In this document: positions 7,689 through 16,492 of the stretch, in pieces | Layout: the number at the start of each line of letters is the position of its first letter | Position numbering within the stretch: position 1 is the first letter of the stretch | Program-made: the position numbers and the translations under genes | Notes under the pieces: generated by a model | The model's input: only the letters and a program-made list of their open reading frames with translations | What the model was told of the DNA's origin: nothing | The model's database searches: none | DNA from: an uncultured Oscillibacter sp. | GTDB lineage: Bacteria; Bacillota_A; Clostridia; Oscillospirales; Oscillospiraceae | DNA length: 28,963 nucleotides | Assembly (NCBI GenBank): GCA_948902155.1 | Contig: CAQVQZ010000006.1 | Span: 1 to 28,963 of the forward strand | Direction: 5' to 3'

Positions 7689-9017
7689 TTACGCCACGGC
7701 GTTGGCGGAGGCGAAGTCCGTCAGCACCTGGCAGAACTGCTCGGGCGTGTACGCGCCGGAGGCCAGGTTGGGCAGCTCGGCGCTGAAGACGTCCTCCAGG
7801 CCGGGAACCATGAGGCCGGTGAAGGTGACGCCGCGCATCTCACACTTGCCCGCCTGGTCCAGGAAGTCGGCCAGCAGGGGGAAGGTGTCCAGAGCGGTCT
7901 GGGTGATCTCCACGGTAGCGCCCGCAGGGACCATGCCCTGCATCTCCAGCGCGGTCTGCTGGGCCTTGGGGCTGGTGAAGAACTTCACCATGGCGATGCC
8001 GGCCTCCTCCAGGGCGGGGTCGGACTGCTTGGTGACGAACATGCCCTCGATGGGGGTGTCATAGACGAAGCCGCCGGGATAGACGGACACGCCCACCTTG
8101 TCGGCGAAGCCCTCGTCGGTCTTGGAGGTGTCGGAGAAATCGCCGATCATCCAGGGGCCGTTGCAGATCATGGCGACGTTCTCGGAGAAGAAGTTGTTGG
8201 CCGCGTTCTCATACGCGCCGCCGTTGGCGTCCAGGGTGGTGCAGTTCTGATACAGCTCCTGGAGCTTGGCGATGGCCTGGATGACGCAGTCCTGGTTGTA
8301 GTCGGTGGGATATTTGGCGTTCATGAACGACAGGCCCTCATCGCCGCTGGTGGCGATCATAGCGCCCATCAGCAGCTGGGCGCACCACGCGCCGTCGGCG
8401 GTGTCCATGGCCAGGGGGGTGATGCCTGCGGCCAGGAGCTTGTCGCAGTTGGAGAAGAACTCATCCCAGGTCTTGGCGGGCTGGATGCCGGCCTGGGCGA
8501 AGAGGTCCTTATTATAGAAGTAGCCGATCAGCTCGCCCTCCATGGAGCTGGCGTAGATCTTGCCGTCCCGGCAGTTGGCCTCTTCCCAGCTGGAGTTGTA
8601 CATGGCCTTCCAATCCGCGTCGGCGTTGACGGCGTCGGTGAGGTCCACCACCAGACCGGCCTCCAGGGCCAGGTCCAGCAGCTTGTAGCCGCCGCCGTAG
8701 ACCACGGGGGGAAGTTCCCTGCTGGAAACCATGACCTTGATCTTGTCGGCGTAGTTGGCGTCGCCGGGGACTTCCTCGATCTCGATGCGGTACTTCCCGG
8801 CGTACTCGGCGTTAAAGTCCTCTACCAGCCTGGCGATGACGGGAGCGGAAGTGTTCGCGCCCACCTGGAAGGTGGGATACTTGATGACGATTTCCCCGCC
8901 GCCGGAGGAACCTCCGCCGGAATCGGAGCCGCCTTGGGAGCCGCCGTCCTTGCCGCCGCATCCGGCCAGAGCCAGAAGCATGACGGCCGCCAAAATGCAA
9001 GAGAGCAGTTTCTTCAT
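7689..9017 (-). CDS. Extracellular sugar-binding lipoprotein of the ABC importer (SBP family 1)
   Basis: Captures the substrate outside the membrane and hands it to the two permeases downstream. 442 residues: signal peptide with lipobox LAGC (lipidated Cys20), a Gly/Ser-rich linker (about 21-41), then an alpha/beta binding fold of the family-1 type. Family features include YFYNKDLFAQAG (about 166-177), the TWDEF segment after it, a GPWMIGDF segment and FFTSPKAQQ near the C-terminus. The ATG has AAAGGAGGA 8 bases upstream. It is the first gene of its operon, divergent from the sensor-kinase gene across a 328-base gap. Its ligand is not evident from sequence; the neighbouring FrlB/FrlD-like genes suggest a sugar-amine conjugate. 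Confidence 0.93.
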   Translation of the reverse strand: MKKLLSCILAAVMLLALAGCGGKDGGSQGGSDSGGGSSGGGEIVIKYPTFQVGANTSAPVIARLVEDFNAEYAGKYRIEIEEVPGDANYADKIKVMVSSRELPPVVYGGGYKLLDLALEAGLVVDLTDAVNADADWKAMYNSSWEEANCRDGKIYASSMEGELIGYFYNKDLFAQAGIQPAKTWDEFFSNCDKLLAAGITPLAMDTADGAWCAQLLMGAMIATSGDEGLSFMNAKYPTDYNQDCVIQAIAKLQELYQNCTTLDANGGAYENAANNFFSENVAMICNGPWMIGDFSDTSKTDEGFADKVGVSVYPGGFVYDTPIEGMFVTKQSDPALEEAGIAMVKFFTSPKAQQTALEMQGMVPAGATVEITQTALDTFPLLADFLDQAGKCEMRGVTFTGLMVPGLEDVFSAELPNLASGAYTPEQFCQVLTDFASANAVA

Positions 9018-9059
9018 ACAAAAATCCTCCTTTTATGAATACAGGTTCTTGCCAGGCCC

Positions 9060-9125
9060 TTCGTGGCCGATCTCTTGTTATATCTTATCATAATTATCTC
9101 CAAAGAATTAAGATTCTTTTGCCCT
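9060..9125 (-). promoter_or_regulatory. AT-rich promoter region for the ABC importer operon
   Basis: On the minus strand an AT-rich block contains TATAAC preceded by a weak CTTTGG at 17-base spacing, about 60 bases before the binding-protein start. The -35 is poor, which would fit a promoter needing an activator such as the YesN-type regulator encoded next door. The regulator's site itself is not identifiable by eye. Confidence 0.4.
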
Positions 9126-9212
9126 GGTTTTAGTAGATTTTCGACAACCTGGGGAAAAGCCGCGTTTTCTTGTTCTAAGTTTTGGACTTTTTTGGCTTTC
9201 CGCTCCGCCATA

Positions 9213-9241
9213 TTCACAAAGGCGGAAAACCATGTTATAAT
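9213..9241 (+). promoter_or_regulatory. Sigma-A promoter for the two-component/frl-like operon
   Basis: TTCACA (9213-9218), a 17-base spacer and a perfect TATAAT (9236-9241). The GTG of the sensor-kinase gene is 105 bases downstream, leaving a roughly 95-base leader. The rest of the 328-base divergent gap shows nothing else that I can name. Confidence 0.8.
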
Positions 9242-9345
9242 AGCCCCAATGCGGCGATTCCCTCCGATTTGCGCTCCTTTTCCCGCCCCGGAGGGCCCCG
9301 AAAAACCGCCGCGCGTCCCCGCCGGGGGAGGAAGGAGGCGCGTCC

Positions 9346-11064
9346 GTGCAGAAATCGCTGTTGGCCCGGATGTTCATGACCGCCGCGTTTATGGCGCTGG
9401 TCCCGCCGCTGCTGTCCTTTCTCCTGTTTCTGCGGACCGTGCCGGTGCAGATGGAAAACCAGGTGGAGGCCAATGTGGACTTCTACATCGAGCGCATTGC
9501 CGACTCCGTGGAGGGGTCCGTCCGCCTGGCCCAGGACGTCGCCTATGGGGCCATAACCGACGCCGCCCTGCGGGACGCCATGCAGCAGCCCGATCTGGCT
9601 CCCTCCGGCCGGCCCGCCCTGGAGCGGGTGGTGGGCGGCATCGGCTCCCTCCAGTCCTCCTGGAACCGGGGCGCGCTGAACGCCATCTACATTTTCCGCC
9701 CGGACGGGCAGTACATTTCTTACTCTCCCAAGGGCTCCTTCGCCCAGGAGCAGCGCCGCCTCCGCCGGGTCTACGAGGCGCTGACGGACCAATCCTCCAT
9801 GCGGACGCTGTACGCCCTGGCCCCCGAGGCGGGGGACGGGCGGCTGTACTTCCTCATGGACTACAAGAAGCTGGACAACATGGCCCTGCTGGGCAAGCTC
9901 ATCATCGAACTGGACGGGGAGGCCCTGCTGAACTTCTCGGGACTGTCCCAGGTCTACCCCGGCAGCCGCCTGGTGCTGTCCGACGGCGAGCGGACCGTCT
10001 ACGGCCGGGGCGCGGAGGGAGAAACCATCTCCGTCCGGCAGGGCGCCGGACTGCGCAGCCGCCGGGACCAGTACGCCCACATGGGCTGTCAGGTCGAGGA
10101 CACCCGCCTCCGGCTGGACGCATACATTCCCGCCGAGGCCATGTTTTCCTCCGTCTGGCAGACCAGCAACCTCTATATCACCTACAGCCTTTTGATTCTC
10201 CTGGCGGGGGTCCTGGTGGCCCTGGCGGCGTATATGGCCATCCTCAAGCCCCTGCGGAAAATGGAATCCGTCCTGAACCGCATCGCCGGTTCGGATTACG
10301 AGGCCCGCATGTCCATCAGCCAATACCGGGAGCTGGCGTCCCTGGAGCGGGCCTTTAACCAGATGGCGGACAACCTCCACGCCTCCTTTGAGGACGCGTA
10401 TCAGAAGGGCGTCCGCCTCCAGGAGAGCGAGTCCCGGCTCCTCGCCGCCCAGATCAATCCGCATTTCATCTTCAACGTCCTGGAGACCATCAACATGCGC
10501 TGCGTGGACGCGGGCCTGAAGGACATTTCCCGCCTGGTGACGGACCTGGCCCAGCTCCTCCGGGGCAACATCGGCGTGGGCAGCGGGAGCCAGAAGATCA
10601 CCTTCGCCCAGGAGCTGAACTATGTCCGCTACTACCTGGACCTCCAGCAGGGCCGCTTCGGCCAGGGGCTGCGCTGGTCCATCGAATACGAGGATGAGGA
10701 AATCCTGACCTACTTCCTCCCCCGCCTGACCCTCCAGCCCCTGGTGGAAAACGCCGTGGTCCACGGCCTGGAGCCCCGCCGGGGCTTGGGTTCCGTCACG
10801 GTCCGCCTCTGGGAGGAGGAGTCCAGCGTCTACGTCCGGGTGGAGGACGACGGCGTGGGCTTCGACGCCTCCCGGCTGGACCTGGAGTCCCCGGAGCCGG
10901 ACCAGGGGCGGCACAACCACATCGCCCTGCCCAACATCCTCCGCCGCCTGCGGCTGCTCTACGGCGACCGGGCCTCTCTGGAGATCCACTCCAGCCCGGA
11001 CCGGGGCACCGCCGTGCAGCTCGTCCTCCCCATGGACCGGCGGGAGGAAACCGAAATTGTTTGA
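9346..11064 (+). CDS. Sensor histidine kinase, YesM/LytS type
   Basis: Membrane sensor expected to autophosphorylate and pass phosphate to the regulator encoded next. 572 residues: TM1 (about 11-30), an extracellular sensing region (about 31-275), TM2 (about 276-299), a HAMP linker (about 297-350), the His_kinase motif QINPHFIFN with His373, then an ATPase domain with N-box LVENAVVHG (Asn469) and G-box DDGVGFD (501-507). The second Gly box, usually GIGL, is replaced by NHIALPNILRRL, a mild departure. The start is GTG at 9346, set by GGAAGGAGG about 8 bases upstream. A YesM-YesN pair beside a CUT1 importer is the usual arrangement for sensing an oligosaccharide or glycoconjugate, often through the binding protein. 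Confidence 0.93.
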   Translation: MQKSLLARMFMTAAFMALVPPLLSFLLFLRTVPVQMENQVEANVDFYIERIADSVEGSVRLAQDVAYGAITDAALRDAMQQPDLAPSGRPALERVVGGIGSLQSSWNRGALNAIYIFRPDGQYISYSPKGSFAQEQRRLRRVYEALTDQSSMRTLYALAPEAGDGRLYFLMDYKKLDNMALLGKLIIELDGEALLNFSGLSQVYPGSRLVLSDGERTVYGRGAEGETISVRQGAGLRSRRDQYAHMGCQVEDTRLRLDAYIPAEAMFSSVWQTSNLYITYSLLILLAGVLVALAAYMAILKPLRKMESVLNRIAGSDYEARMSISQYRELASLERAFNQMADNLHASFEDAYQKGVRLQESESRLLAAQINPHFIFNVLETINMRCVDAGLKDISRLVTDLAQLLRGNIGVGSGSQKITFAQELNYVRYYLDLQQGRFGQGLRWSIEYEDEEILTYFLPRLTLQPLVENAVVHGLEPRRGLGSVTVRLWEEESSVYVRVEDDGVGFDASRLDLESPEPDQGRHNHIALPNILRRLRLLYGDRASLEIHSSPDRGTAVQLVLPMDRREETEIV

Positions 11065-11115
11065 ACCAAGCCGCAAGGCCCTTTTCCCGCCTGGGAGTCA
11101 TGGAGGTGAATGGAT

Positions 11116-12648
11116 ATGCTGTATTCCGTCATGCTGGTGGACAACGAGCCCGCCATTCCGCGGGGGCTGATGCGCCTCATTGACTGGGAGTCCTGCGGCT
11201 GCCGGGTCACCGCCGTGGCCGAGGACGGCAAGAGCGCCCTGCGGCAGATGCGGGACGTCCCGCCGGACATCGTCATCACCGATATCCGGATGCCGGAGAT
11301 GGACGGCCTGGAGCTGTGCCGCTGGGTCCGGGAGCACTGCCCGGACACCCAGCTCATCCTGCTGACGGGCTTCCCGGATTTTGAATACGCCCAGCAGGCC
11401 ATCCAGTATCAAGTCGTGGACTTCGTCCTCAAGCCCACCACGGAGGAGACCCTGTCCGCCGCCGTGAAAAAAGCCTGTGAGCGCCTCCGGACCCAGAAGG
11501 GCCAGAGCGGCGAGGGCCAGAGCCGCCTCCTGGAGCAGCAGATGCTCCTGGGCGAGATGATCTTCAACAACCGCCACTCCCTGCTCTACACCCTCAACCG
11601 CCTCCACGAGCTGGAAATCGACCTCAGCAGCTACTACGTGGTCAGCCTCCACGTTCTGGACGGGGAGGGCCAGGGGGACGTCCAGCTCCAGCAGACCCAA
11701 AAGCTCCTCTCGGAGTGCTGGGAGGGCTATCCCCTCTATTTCGTCTCCAAGAGCGACAACGTCTGCTACGCCATTCTGAACATGCCGGGGGACGCCACGC
11801 CGGAGGCCCTGTGCGTCCAGGCGGTAGAGCTGGTGGACCGGAAGACGGATTTCGTCCTCACCGCCGGCATCAGCCGCCGGCACCACAACCCCCTCCACCT
11901 CCAGACCGCCGCACGGGAGGCGGACGACGCCCAGCAGTTCACCCAGTACAGCAGCCAGCCCTCGGTCATGTGCTGCGAGAACCTCCCCCGCCTCGCCGAC
12001 GGCGCGGCCCAGGTGCTTCTGGAAAAACTGCGCCTGGTGGAAGCCGCCCTGGAGAATTGCAGCCGGGAAACCACGCTGAGAAACCTGGACGGCCTCTTCG
12101 CTTTCATGCGCGCGGCCCAGATTCCCTTCTCCGGCATGTATCAGGCGGCGTCCCTGCTGTATAACTTCTGCACCAGCCTGCTTCTCAGCCGCAACCTCTC
12201 CTCCGGCAGTCTGCCCTCGGAGTTTTTCGGCCTACAGAGCGCCACGGCGGCGGAGCTGCAAACGGAATTGCGGGACTTCGTCATAGAGACCCTGAACCGC
12301 ATCGGCCGCACCCAGGAGAACATCGACAGCATCATCTACGAGGTGAAGCGCTATATCGACCAGAATTACAGCTCCAGCCTCTCTCTGGACTCCTTAGCGG
12401 CCCAGGTCCACCTGAGCCCCAGCTATTTCAGCAAGCTTTTCAAGCGGGAGATGGGTGAAAACCTGAGCACCTATATCCAGAACACCCGCATCGAGCGGGC
12501 GAAAATCCTGCTCCGGACCACGGACAAAAAAGCCTACGAGATCGCCGAGGAAGTGGGCATCTACGACCCGGTGTACTTCTCCAAGATTTTCAAAAAGGCC
12601 ACGGGCCTGAAGCCCCGCGAGTATCGGAACCAATCCGATCATGAATAG
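11116..12648 (+). CDS. Response regulator with AraC-type DNA-binding domain, YesN type
   Basis: Transcription factor partner of the YesM-type kinase. 510 residues: receiver domain with phospho-acceptor Asp56 in ITDIRMPEMDG, an acidic start (VDNE, 8-11) and the conserved Lys106 in LKP; a long middle region (about 130-400) as in YesN proteins; and a C-terminal double helix-turn-helix of the AraC family (about 409-505), including LSPSYFSKLFKRE and DPVYFSKIFKK. The start at 11116 is preferred over the ATG at 11110 because GGAGGT ends at 11107, which leaves only 2 bases to 11110 but 8 to 11116. It probably activates both the divergent importer operon and its own operon. The gap to the kinase stop is 51 bases. 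Confidence 0.93.
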   Translation: MLYSVMLVDNEPAIPRGLMRLIDWESCGCRVTAVAEDGKSALRQMRDVPPDIVITDIRMPEMDGLELCRWVREHCPDTQLILLTGFPDFEYAQQAIQYQVVDFVLKPTTEETLSAAVKKACERLRTQKGQSGEGQSRLLEQQMLLGEMIFNNRHSLLYTLNRLHELEIDLSSYYVVSLHVLDGEGQGDVQLQQTQKLLSECWEGYPLYFVSKSDNVCYAILNMPGDATPEALCVQAVELVDRKTDFVLTAGISRRHHNPLHLQTAAREADDAQQFTQYSSQPSVMCCENLPRLADGAAQVLLEKLRLVEAALENCSRETTLRNLDGLFAFMRAAQIPFSGMYQAASLLYNFCTSLLLSRNLSSGSLPSEFFGLQSATAAELQTELRDFVIETLNRIGRTQENIDSIIYEVKRYIDQNYSSSLSLDSLAAQVHLSPSYFSKLFKREMGENLSTYIQNTRIERAKILLRTTDKKAYEIAEEVGIYDPVYFSKIFKKATGLKPREYRNQSDHE

Positions 12649-12663
12649 AAAGGAAGAACGACT

Positions 12664-13554
12664 ATGAGTTTGCAAGTGACCATCGGCACCGCCCCCTGCT
12701 CCTGGGGAGTCTATTGGGCGGACGGCACCCCCTCCCGCACGCCCTACAACGTGTTCCTGGACCAGGCTGCTCAGGCCGGGTACAAGGCCCTGGAGCTTGG
12801 CCCGGTGGGCTATCTCCCCACCGACCCGGCGCAGCTCCGGGACGAGCTGGAGAGCCGGGGCCTCGCCATCTGCGGCGGCACCGCCTGCTATGACTTCCTG
12901 AAAGCCTCCTCTTTTGCGGAGTTCCGCGCGGACGTGGACGACCTGTGCAAGCGCCTCCTGGCCTTTGACGTCCGGTATCTCATGACCATGGACGGAACCG
13001 CCATGGACCCGGAGGAGAAGGCCAAGCTGAAGGAGGAGCAGAAGCGGACCTTCGCCATCTTCGCCGAGATGGGCCGCTACTGCCGGGACACCTACGGCGT
13101 GGAAATCCTGATGCACCCCGAGCGCCGCTCCCTCATCGAGACCCGGGAAGAGCTGGAGCGCCTCATCGACCTGGACCTCTCCATCTGCTTCGACAACGGC
13201 CACTACGCCGCCGCCAACGGCGGCTGGCAGCGGGGCGATACCTGCTCCCTGGATTTCGTGGAGGCCCACATCGACCACATTCCCTATCTGCACTTCAAAA
13301 ACGCCTCCTCCGCCATCCGGAAGATCGAACTGGAAGAGGGCCTGGCGGCGGACGACCCCCGGCAGGACGAGATGATGTGCCCCCTGGAGGACGGCATCAT
13401 TGACTACGAAGCCTACCGGGACCTGCTGGACCGCCTGAACTTCCAGGGCGTAGCCATCATCGAGCAGGACTGCCCCCACTCCACCGCCGATGAAGCCTTT
13501 GCTCTGGCGAAGAAGAATCTGGAATATCTCCAGAGAATCCACATGATTCCCTGA
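12664..13554 (+). CDS. Sugar phosphate isomerase/epimerase, IolE-like TIM barrel
   Basis: 296-residue TIM-barrel protein of the AP-endonuclease-2-like superfamily (xylose isomerase-like), which includes IolE, FrlC and sugar epimerases. The N-terminal GTAPCSWGVYW (about 8-18) is the IolE-like opening. Likely metal ligands are at barrel strand ends: a His/Glu pair in EILMHPERRS, Asp-Asn-Gly-His in CFDNGHYAA, His in YLHFKN and Glu in IIEQD. The start is set by AAGGAAG 6-8 bases upstream, 15 bases after the regulator stop. It precedes the FrlB/FrlD-like pair, the place where E. coli has frlC (fructoselysine 3-epimerase). The sequence looks nearer to IolE than to FrlC, so epimerisation of a sugar-amine conjugate is an inference from context. 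Confidence 0.85.
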   Translation: MSLQVTIGTAPCSWGVYWADGTPSRTPYNVFLDQAAQAGYKALELGPVGYLPTDPAQLRDELESRGLAICGGTACYDFLKASSFAEFRADVDDLCKRLLAFDVRYLMTMDGTAMDPEEKAKLKEEQKRTFAIFAEMGRYCRDTYGVEILMHPERRSLIETREELERLIDLDLSICFDNGHYAAANGGWQRGDTCSLDFVEAHIDHIPYLHFKNASSAIRKIELEEGLAADDPRQDEMMCPLEDGIIDYEAYRDLLDRLNFQGVAIIEQDCPHSTADEAFALAKKNLEYLQRIHMIP

Positions 13555-13596
13555 TCCCTACCCGCCTTTTTGACCAAACAGGAGGTAAGTTCAAGC

Positions 13597-14592
13597 ATGC
13601 ATGAGGAAAAAGTTGCTCTGGTCCGCAAGCAGATCGGCGCGCTGGCCCAGGCCGTCCGGGGGCGGAAGATCAAAACCGTCTGCTCCGTGGCCTGCGGCGG
13701 CTCCCTGGCGACGCTCTACCCCTTCTCCTACATCCTGGCAAGGGAGACCGCCGCCGTATCCACCATGTCCGTCAACGCCGCCGAGTTCACCGCCGACCCG
13801 CCCCGCTGCCTGGGGGAGGACACGCTGGTCATCCTGAACTCCCAGAGCGGGACCACGGCGGAAACCGTGGCCGCCGCCAAGCTGGCCCGGTCCCGCGGGG
13901 CCCTGACCGCCGCCTACACCACCGCTCCCGGCTCCCCCATCGAACAGGAGACGGATTTCCCCATCTACTACTACGACGACCCGGTGAACCCCTATCCCCT
14001 GCTGCTCTCCATCTTCCCGGAGGTCTATCAGACGGTCTTCGCCCTGCTGGACGTCTGGGAGGGCGCAAACCGCCTCCCCGCCATGGAGACGGCTATGGAG
14101 CACTTGGAGACCGTCTGCACCCGCGCCACGGCGGACTTCGCCGCAGAGGCCCGGGAGTTCGCCGCCAAGCACCGGACGGAGCCCATCATCTACACCGTCT
14201 CCGCCGGTCTGGACCGCTGCGCCGCCTATATCCTCACCAACTGCTCCTTCATGGAGTCCGTCTGGCGGCACTCCTCCCCCCTCCACGCCGGGGAGCTGTT
14301 CCACGGGGCCTGCGAGGCCATCGGGCGGGAAACGCCCGTGGTGGCCTTCCTGGGCCTGGGGGCCTGGAGGCCCGTGGAGGAGCGCGCCGTGAAATTCCTC
14401 CAGCGGGTCACGGACAAGCTGACCGTGCTGGACGCCGCCGCCCTGGACCTGACGGAGATTCCCGAGGACCTGCGTCCCTGGGCGTCCCCCCTGGTCCTCC
14501 ACTCCCTGGCCTCGGACCACTGCCTGAAACTGTCCCAGCGCATGGGCCATCCCATGAGCTCCCGGCGCTACATGGGCGTGATGAAATACTGA
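13597..14592 (+). CDS. frlB: FrlB-like SIS-domain deglycase (fructosamine-6-phosphate type)
   Basis: 331 residues with two sugar isomerase (SIS) domains. FrlB/FraB enzymes split a 6-phosphorylated Amadori product into glucose 6-phosphate and a free amino acid. The first SIS shows SVACGGS (30-36) and NSQSGTTAE (81-89), then RGALTAAYT. The second has HAGELFHG (230-237) with Glu233 and His236 in the place expected for acid-base catalysis. The C-terminus, ending RRYMGVMKY, closely parallels that of E. coli FrlB, and the segment ERAVKFLQRVTD also aligns. The ATG at 13597 is chosen because AGGAGGT (13580-13586) precedes it; a TTG at 13570 would put that site inside the gene. Its neighbour is the kinase that would make its substrate. 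The amine part of the substrate is unknown. Confidence 0.82.
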   Translation: MHEEKVALVRKQIGALAQAVRGRKIKTVCSVACGGSLATLYPFSYILARETAAVSTMSVNAAEFTADPPRCLGEDTLVILNSQSGTTAETVAAAKLARSRGALTAAYTTAPGSPIEQETDFPIYYYDDPVNPYPLLLSIFPEVYQTVFALLDVWEGANRLPAMETAMEHLETVCTRATADFAAEAREFAAKHRTEPIIYTVSAGLDRCAAYILTNCSFMESVWRHSSPLHAGELFHGACEAIGRETPVVAFLGLGAWRPVEERAVKFLQRVTDKLTVLDAAALDLTEIPEDLRPWASPLVLHSLASDHCLKLSQRMGHPMSSRRYMGVMKY

Positions 14593-14601
14593 GGTGCGGC
14601 C

Positions 14602-15453
14602 ATGAAGCTCTTGGGCTTGGGCGATAACGTATTCGACGCCTATCTCTTCCGGGGGGAGCTGTACCCCGGCGGCAACGCCGCCAACGTCTCCGTCCTGGCC
14701 AAGCGGGCCGGGGCGAAGCGGACCGGCTACCTGGGCGTGCTGGCCGACGACCCGGCGGGGCGGCACTTCCTCGCCGCCCTGGAGGCGGAGGGGGTGGAGA
14801 CCCCGCGCCTCCGGCGGGCCCTGGGGCGCTCCGCCTGCAACTTCATCACCCTGGACGAGACCGGCGACCGGGTTTTCTCCGGGAACAATGGCCAGGAGAC
14901 GGTCCAGAGCCTGGTCCGCCTGGCCCTGACGGCGGCGGACCGGGACTATGCCGCCGGGTTCGACGTGGTCCACAGCAGCATCCACAGCGGCGTGGACGAA
15001 TACCTCCCGGCCCTGAGCCGCCGGGCGGATCTGTCCATGGACTTCTCCAACGACGGCTTCACCCACGTCAACGTCGCCGCGCTGGCTCCCCTTCTGCGCT
15101 TTGCCGTCTTTTCCTCCGGGGGCCGTCCGGCGGAGGCCATGTGGGACTTCCTGGCCTTCGCCGCCGCCAGCGGCGCGGAAGAAGTGGTCTGCACCCTGGG
15201 CGTTCACGGGTCCTGCGGCATCTCCAGGGGCCAACGCTGGCAGGTCCCCGCCCATCTGGTCCAGGCGGAGGACGCCCTGGGAGCAGGAGACGCTTTCATC
15301 GCCGCCTTCCTCACGGCGTTCTACGGCAGCGGCGGCGACGCCCCTGCCGCAGCGGAGGAAGCCTCCCGCTTCGCCGCCGCCTGCTGCGCCGGATACGGGG
15401 CCTTCGGGCATCCCCTTTCCATCGCAGACAGCGGGCTGCTTGCGGAAACATAA
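14602..15453 (+). CDS. frlD: FrlD-like PfkB-family sugar kinase
   Basis: Cytoplasmic kinase, 283 residues, predicted to phosphorylate C6 of a fructosamine before the SIS deglycase acts. The N-terminal GDNVFDAY (7-14) followed by PGGNAANVSV (22-31) matches the FrlD opening (GDN...D.Y, GGNA.NV) better than generic fructokinases. The C-terminal PfkB signature DALGAGDAFIAAF has the anion hole GAGD (227-230) with catalytic Asp230. DRVFSG and FDVVHSSIHSG also parallel FrlD. The ATG lies 9 bases after the frlB-like stop; a GAGGTG site overlaps that stop. It is the last gene of the plus-strand operon and is followed by a bidirectional terminator. A general ribokinase-type role is the alternative. Confidence 0.82.
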   Translation: MKLLGLGDNVFDAYLFRGELYPGGNAANVSVLAKRAGAKRTGYLGVLADDPAGRHFLAALEAEGVETPRLRRALGRSACNFITLDETGDRVFSGNNGQETVQSLVRLALTAADRDYAAGFDVVHSSIHSGVDEYLPALSRRADLSMDFSNDGFTHVNVAALAPLLRFAVFSSGGRPAEAMWDFLAFAAASGAEEVVCTLGVHGSCGISRGQRWQVPAHLVQAEDALGAGDAFIAAFLTAFYGSGGDAPAAAEEASRFAAACCAGYGAFGHPLSIADSGLLAET

Positions 15454-15457
15454 AAAT

Positions 15458-15488
15458 CAGGCCGGTGAAGCATTGCTTCACCGGCCTG
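15458..15488. terminator. Bidirectional terminator between frlD-like and sugar kinase genes
   Basis: A perfect 14-bp stem (core aggccggtgaagc/gcttcaccggcct) with an ATT loop between converging genes. The minus-strand side has a good T-tract (gattttta); the plus side has a weaker one (gttctcacttt). Confidence 0.88.
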
Positions 15489-15502
15489 TTCTCACTTTGA
15501 TC

Positions 15503-16474
15503 TCAAATCTGCTTGGAAACCGCCTCCAGCAGACGGTCCAGGTCCTCCCGCGAGACGTACTTCTCCGCCGCCAGGGCCAGCGCGCCCACAATGGGCGAAT
15601 AGGCCGGGGAAACCAGGGAGAAGCCCCTCCGGTCCATCTCCGCCCGGAAGGGGTTCAGGATGACCTCCCCGCCCCGGAACAGCCCGCCGGAGTAGGAGAC
15701 TTTTACCGCCTCGTCCTTCGGGAAGTCCAGGCGGCTCCGCACGGTTTCCGCCGTCTCCGCCAGCTCCGCCGCCGCACGGCGGTAGATGTCCAGGGCGGCG
15801 GGGTCCCCTCTCTGGGCGGCCCGCAGGGCCACGAACTGGAGCTTGGCCAGCAGGGACGAATCCTGCCGCACGTCGGACTGTAAATAGCCGGAGAAATAGA
15901 GGTCGTTGGTGATGTTCAGCTCCGCCCGGAGCTCTTCATAGATGGCGGACCGGGGATGCCGTCCGTCGGCCTGCTTCACAAACTCTCCGATCATCTGGCG
16001 GGCCACCCAGCTGCACGAGCCCTCGTCGGCGAAGAACAGCGACCAGCCCCCCACCCGGCAGCCCTGCCGCCGGGGGTCCCGGCCATAGGTTACGGAACCC
16101 GTGCCCGCCACGATGTTGATGCCCGGCCTCGCCGCCAGGGACCCCGCCCAGCCCGGCAGGGAGTCGTTTTCCAGCAGAATCTCCCCGCAGCCGGGCAGGG
16201 CCGCTTCCAGCGCGGCGGGGATGGTCTCCTCCGTGTCGGGCAGCTCGCCGTAGACCGTCAGGCCCAGCATGGCGGCGGTGATGTCGCTGGAGGCAATGCC
16301 GCCGCCGGCCAGCAGTTCCCGGCAGCTGTCCGCCATCAGCCGGGCGAAGCCCTCCCGGCCCAAAAAGGCATAGTTGCAGCCCGGAAAGGTCCGGTGGGCC
16401 AGGATGCGCCCGCCGTCCTCCGCCAGCAGCCACTCCGTTTTGGTGGAGCCGCCGTCACAGCCCAAAAAGATCAT
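15503..16474 (-). CDS. BadF/NAGK-family sugar kinase (N-acetylglucosamine kinase-like)
   Basis: 323-residue ASKHA-fold kinase of the BadF/BadG/BcrA/BcrD family, whose members include GlcNAc kinase (NAGK). The phosphate-1 loop is CDGGSTKTEW (6-15). The adenosine region and hinge include IVAGTGSVTYG, then GGWSLFFADEGS, which matches the GGW...DEGS segment of NAGK. A third Gly-rich motif, SGGLFRGG, lies near the C-terminus. The length fits GlcNAc kinases rather than the larger CoA-reductase activators, and no CxnC iron-sulfur site is seen. The start has CAGGAGGG about 8 bases upstream and lies 18 bases after the stop of the oxidoreductase gene, so the two form one operon. The hexose or amino-sugar substrate is inferred. 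Confidence 0.85.
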   Translation of the reverse strand: MIFLGCDGGSTKTEWLLAEDGGRILAHRTFPGCNYAFLGREGFARLMADSCRELLAGGGIASSDITAAMLGLTVYGELPDTEETIPAALEAALPGCGEILLENDSLPGWAGSLAARPGINIVAGTGSVTYGRDPRRQGCRVGGWSLFFADEGSCSWVARQMIGEFVKQADGRHPRSAIYEELRAELNITNDLYFSGYLQSDVRQDSSLLAKLQFVALRAAQRGDPAALDIYRRAAAELAETAETVRSRLDFPKDEAVKVSYSGGLFRGGEVILNPFRAEMDRRGFSLVSPAYSPIVGALALAAEKYVSREDLDRLLEAVSKQI

Positions 16475-16492
16475 GCCGTCGCCCTCCTGTGC

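Noticed and set aside
6735..9038. Long open plus-strand frame of 767 codons opposite the ABC importer genes
   Set aside because: It is the antisense of three well-recognised genes. Its composition (His, Gly, Gln and Asp rich, no motif) is that of a shadow frame in high-GC DNA.
9235..11076. Long open minus-strand frame opposite the sensor kinase
   Set aside because: Antisense shadow. The plus strand has a histidine-kinase motif set, promoter and ribosome site.
13591..15411. Long open minus-strand frame opposite the FrlB/FrlD-like genes
   Set aside because: Antisense shadow with no domain. The opposite strand carries clear SIS and PfkB motifs with ribosome sites.
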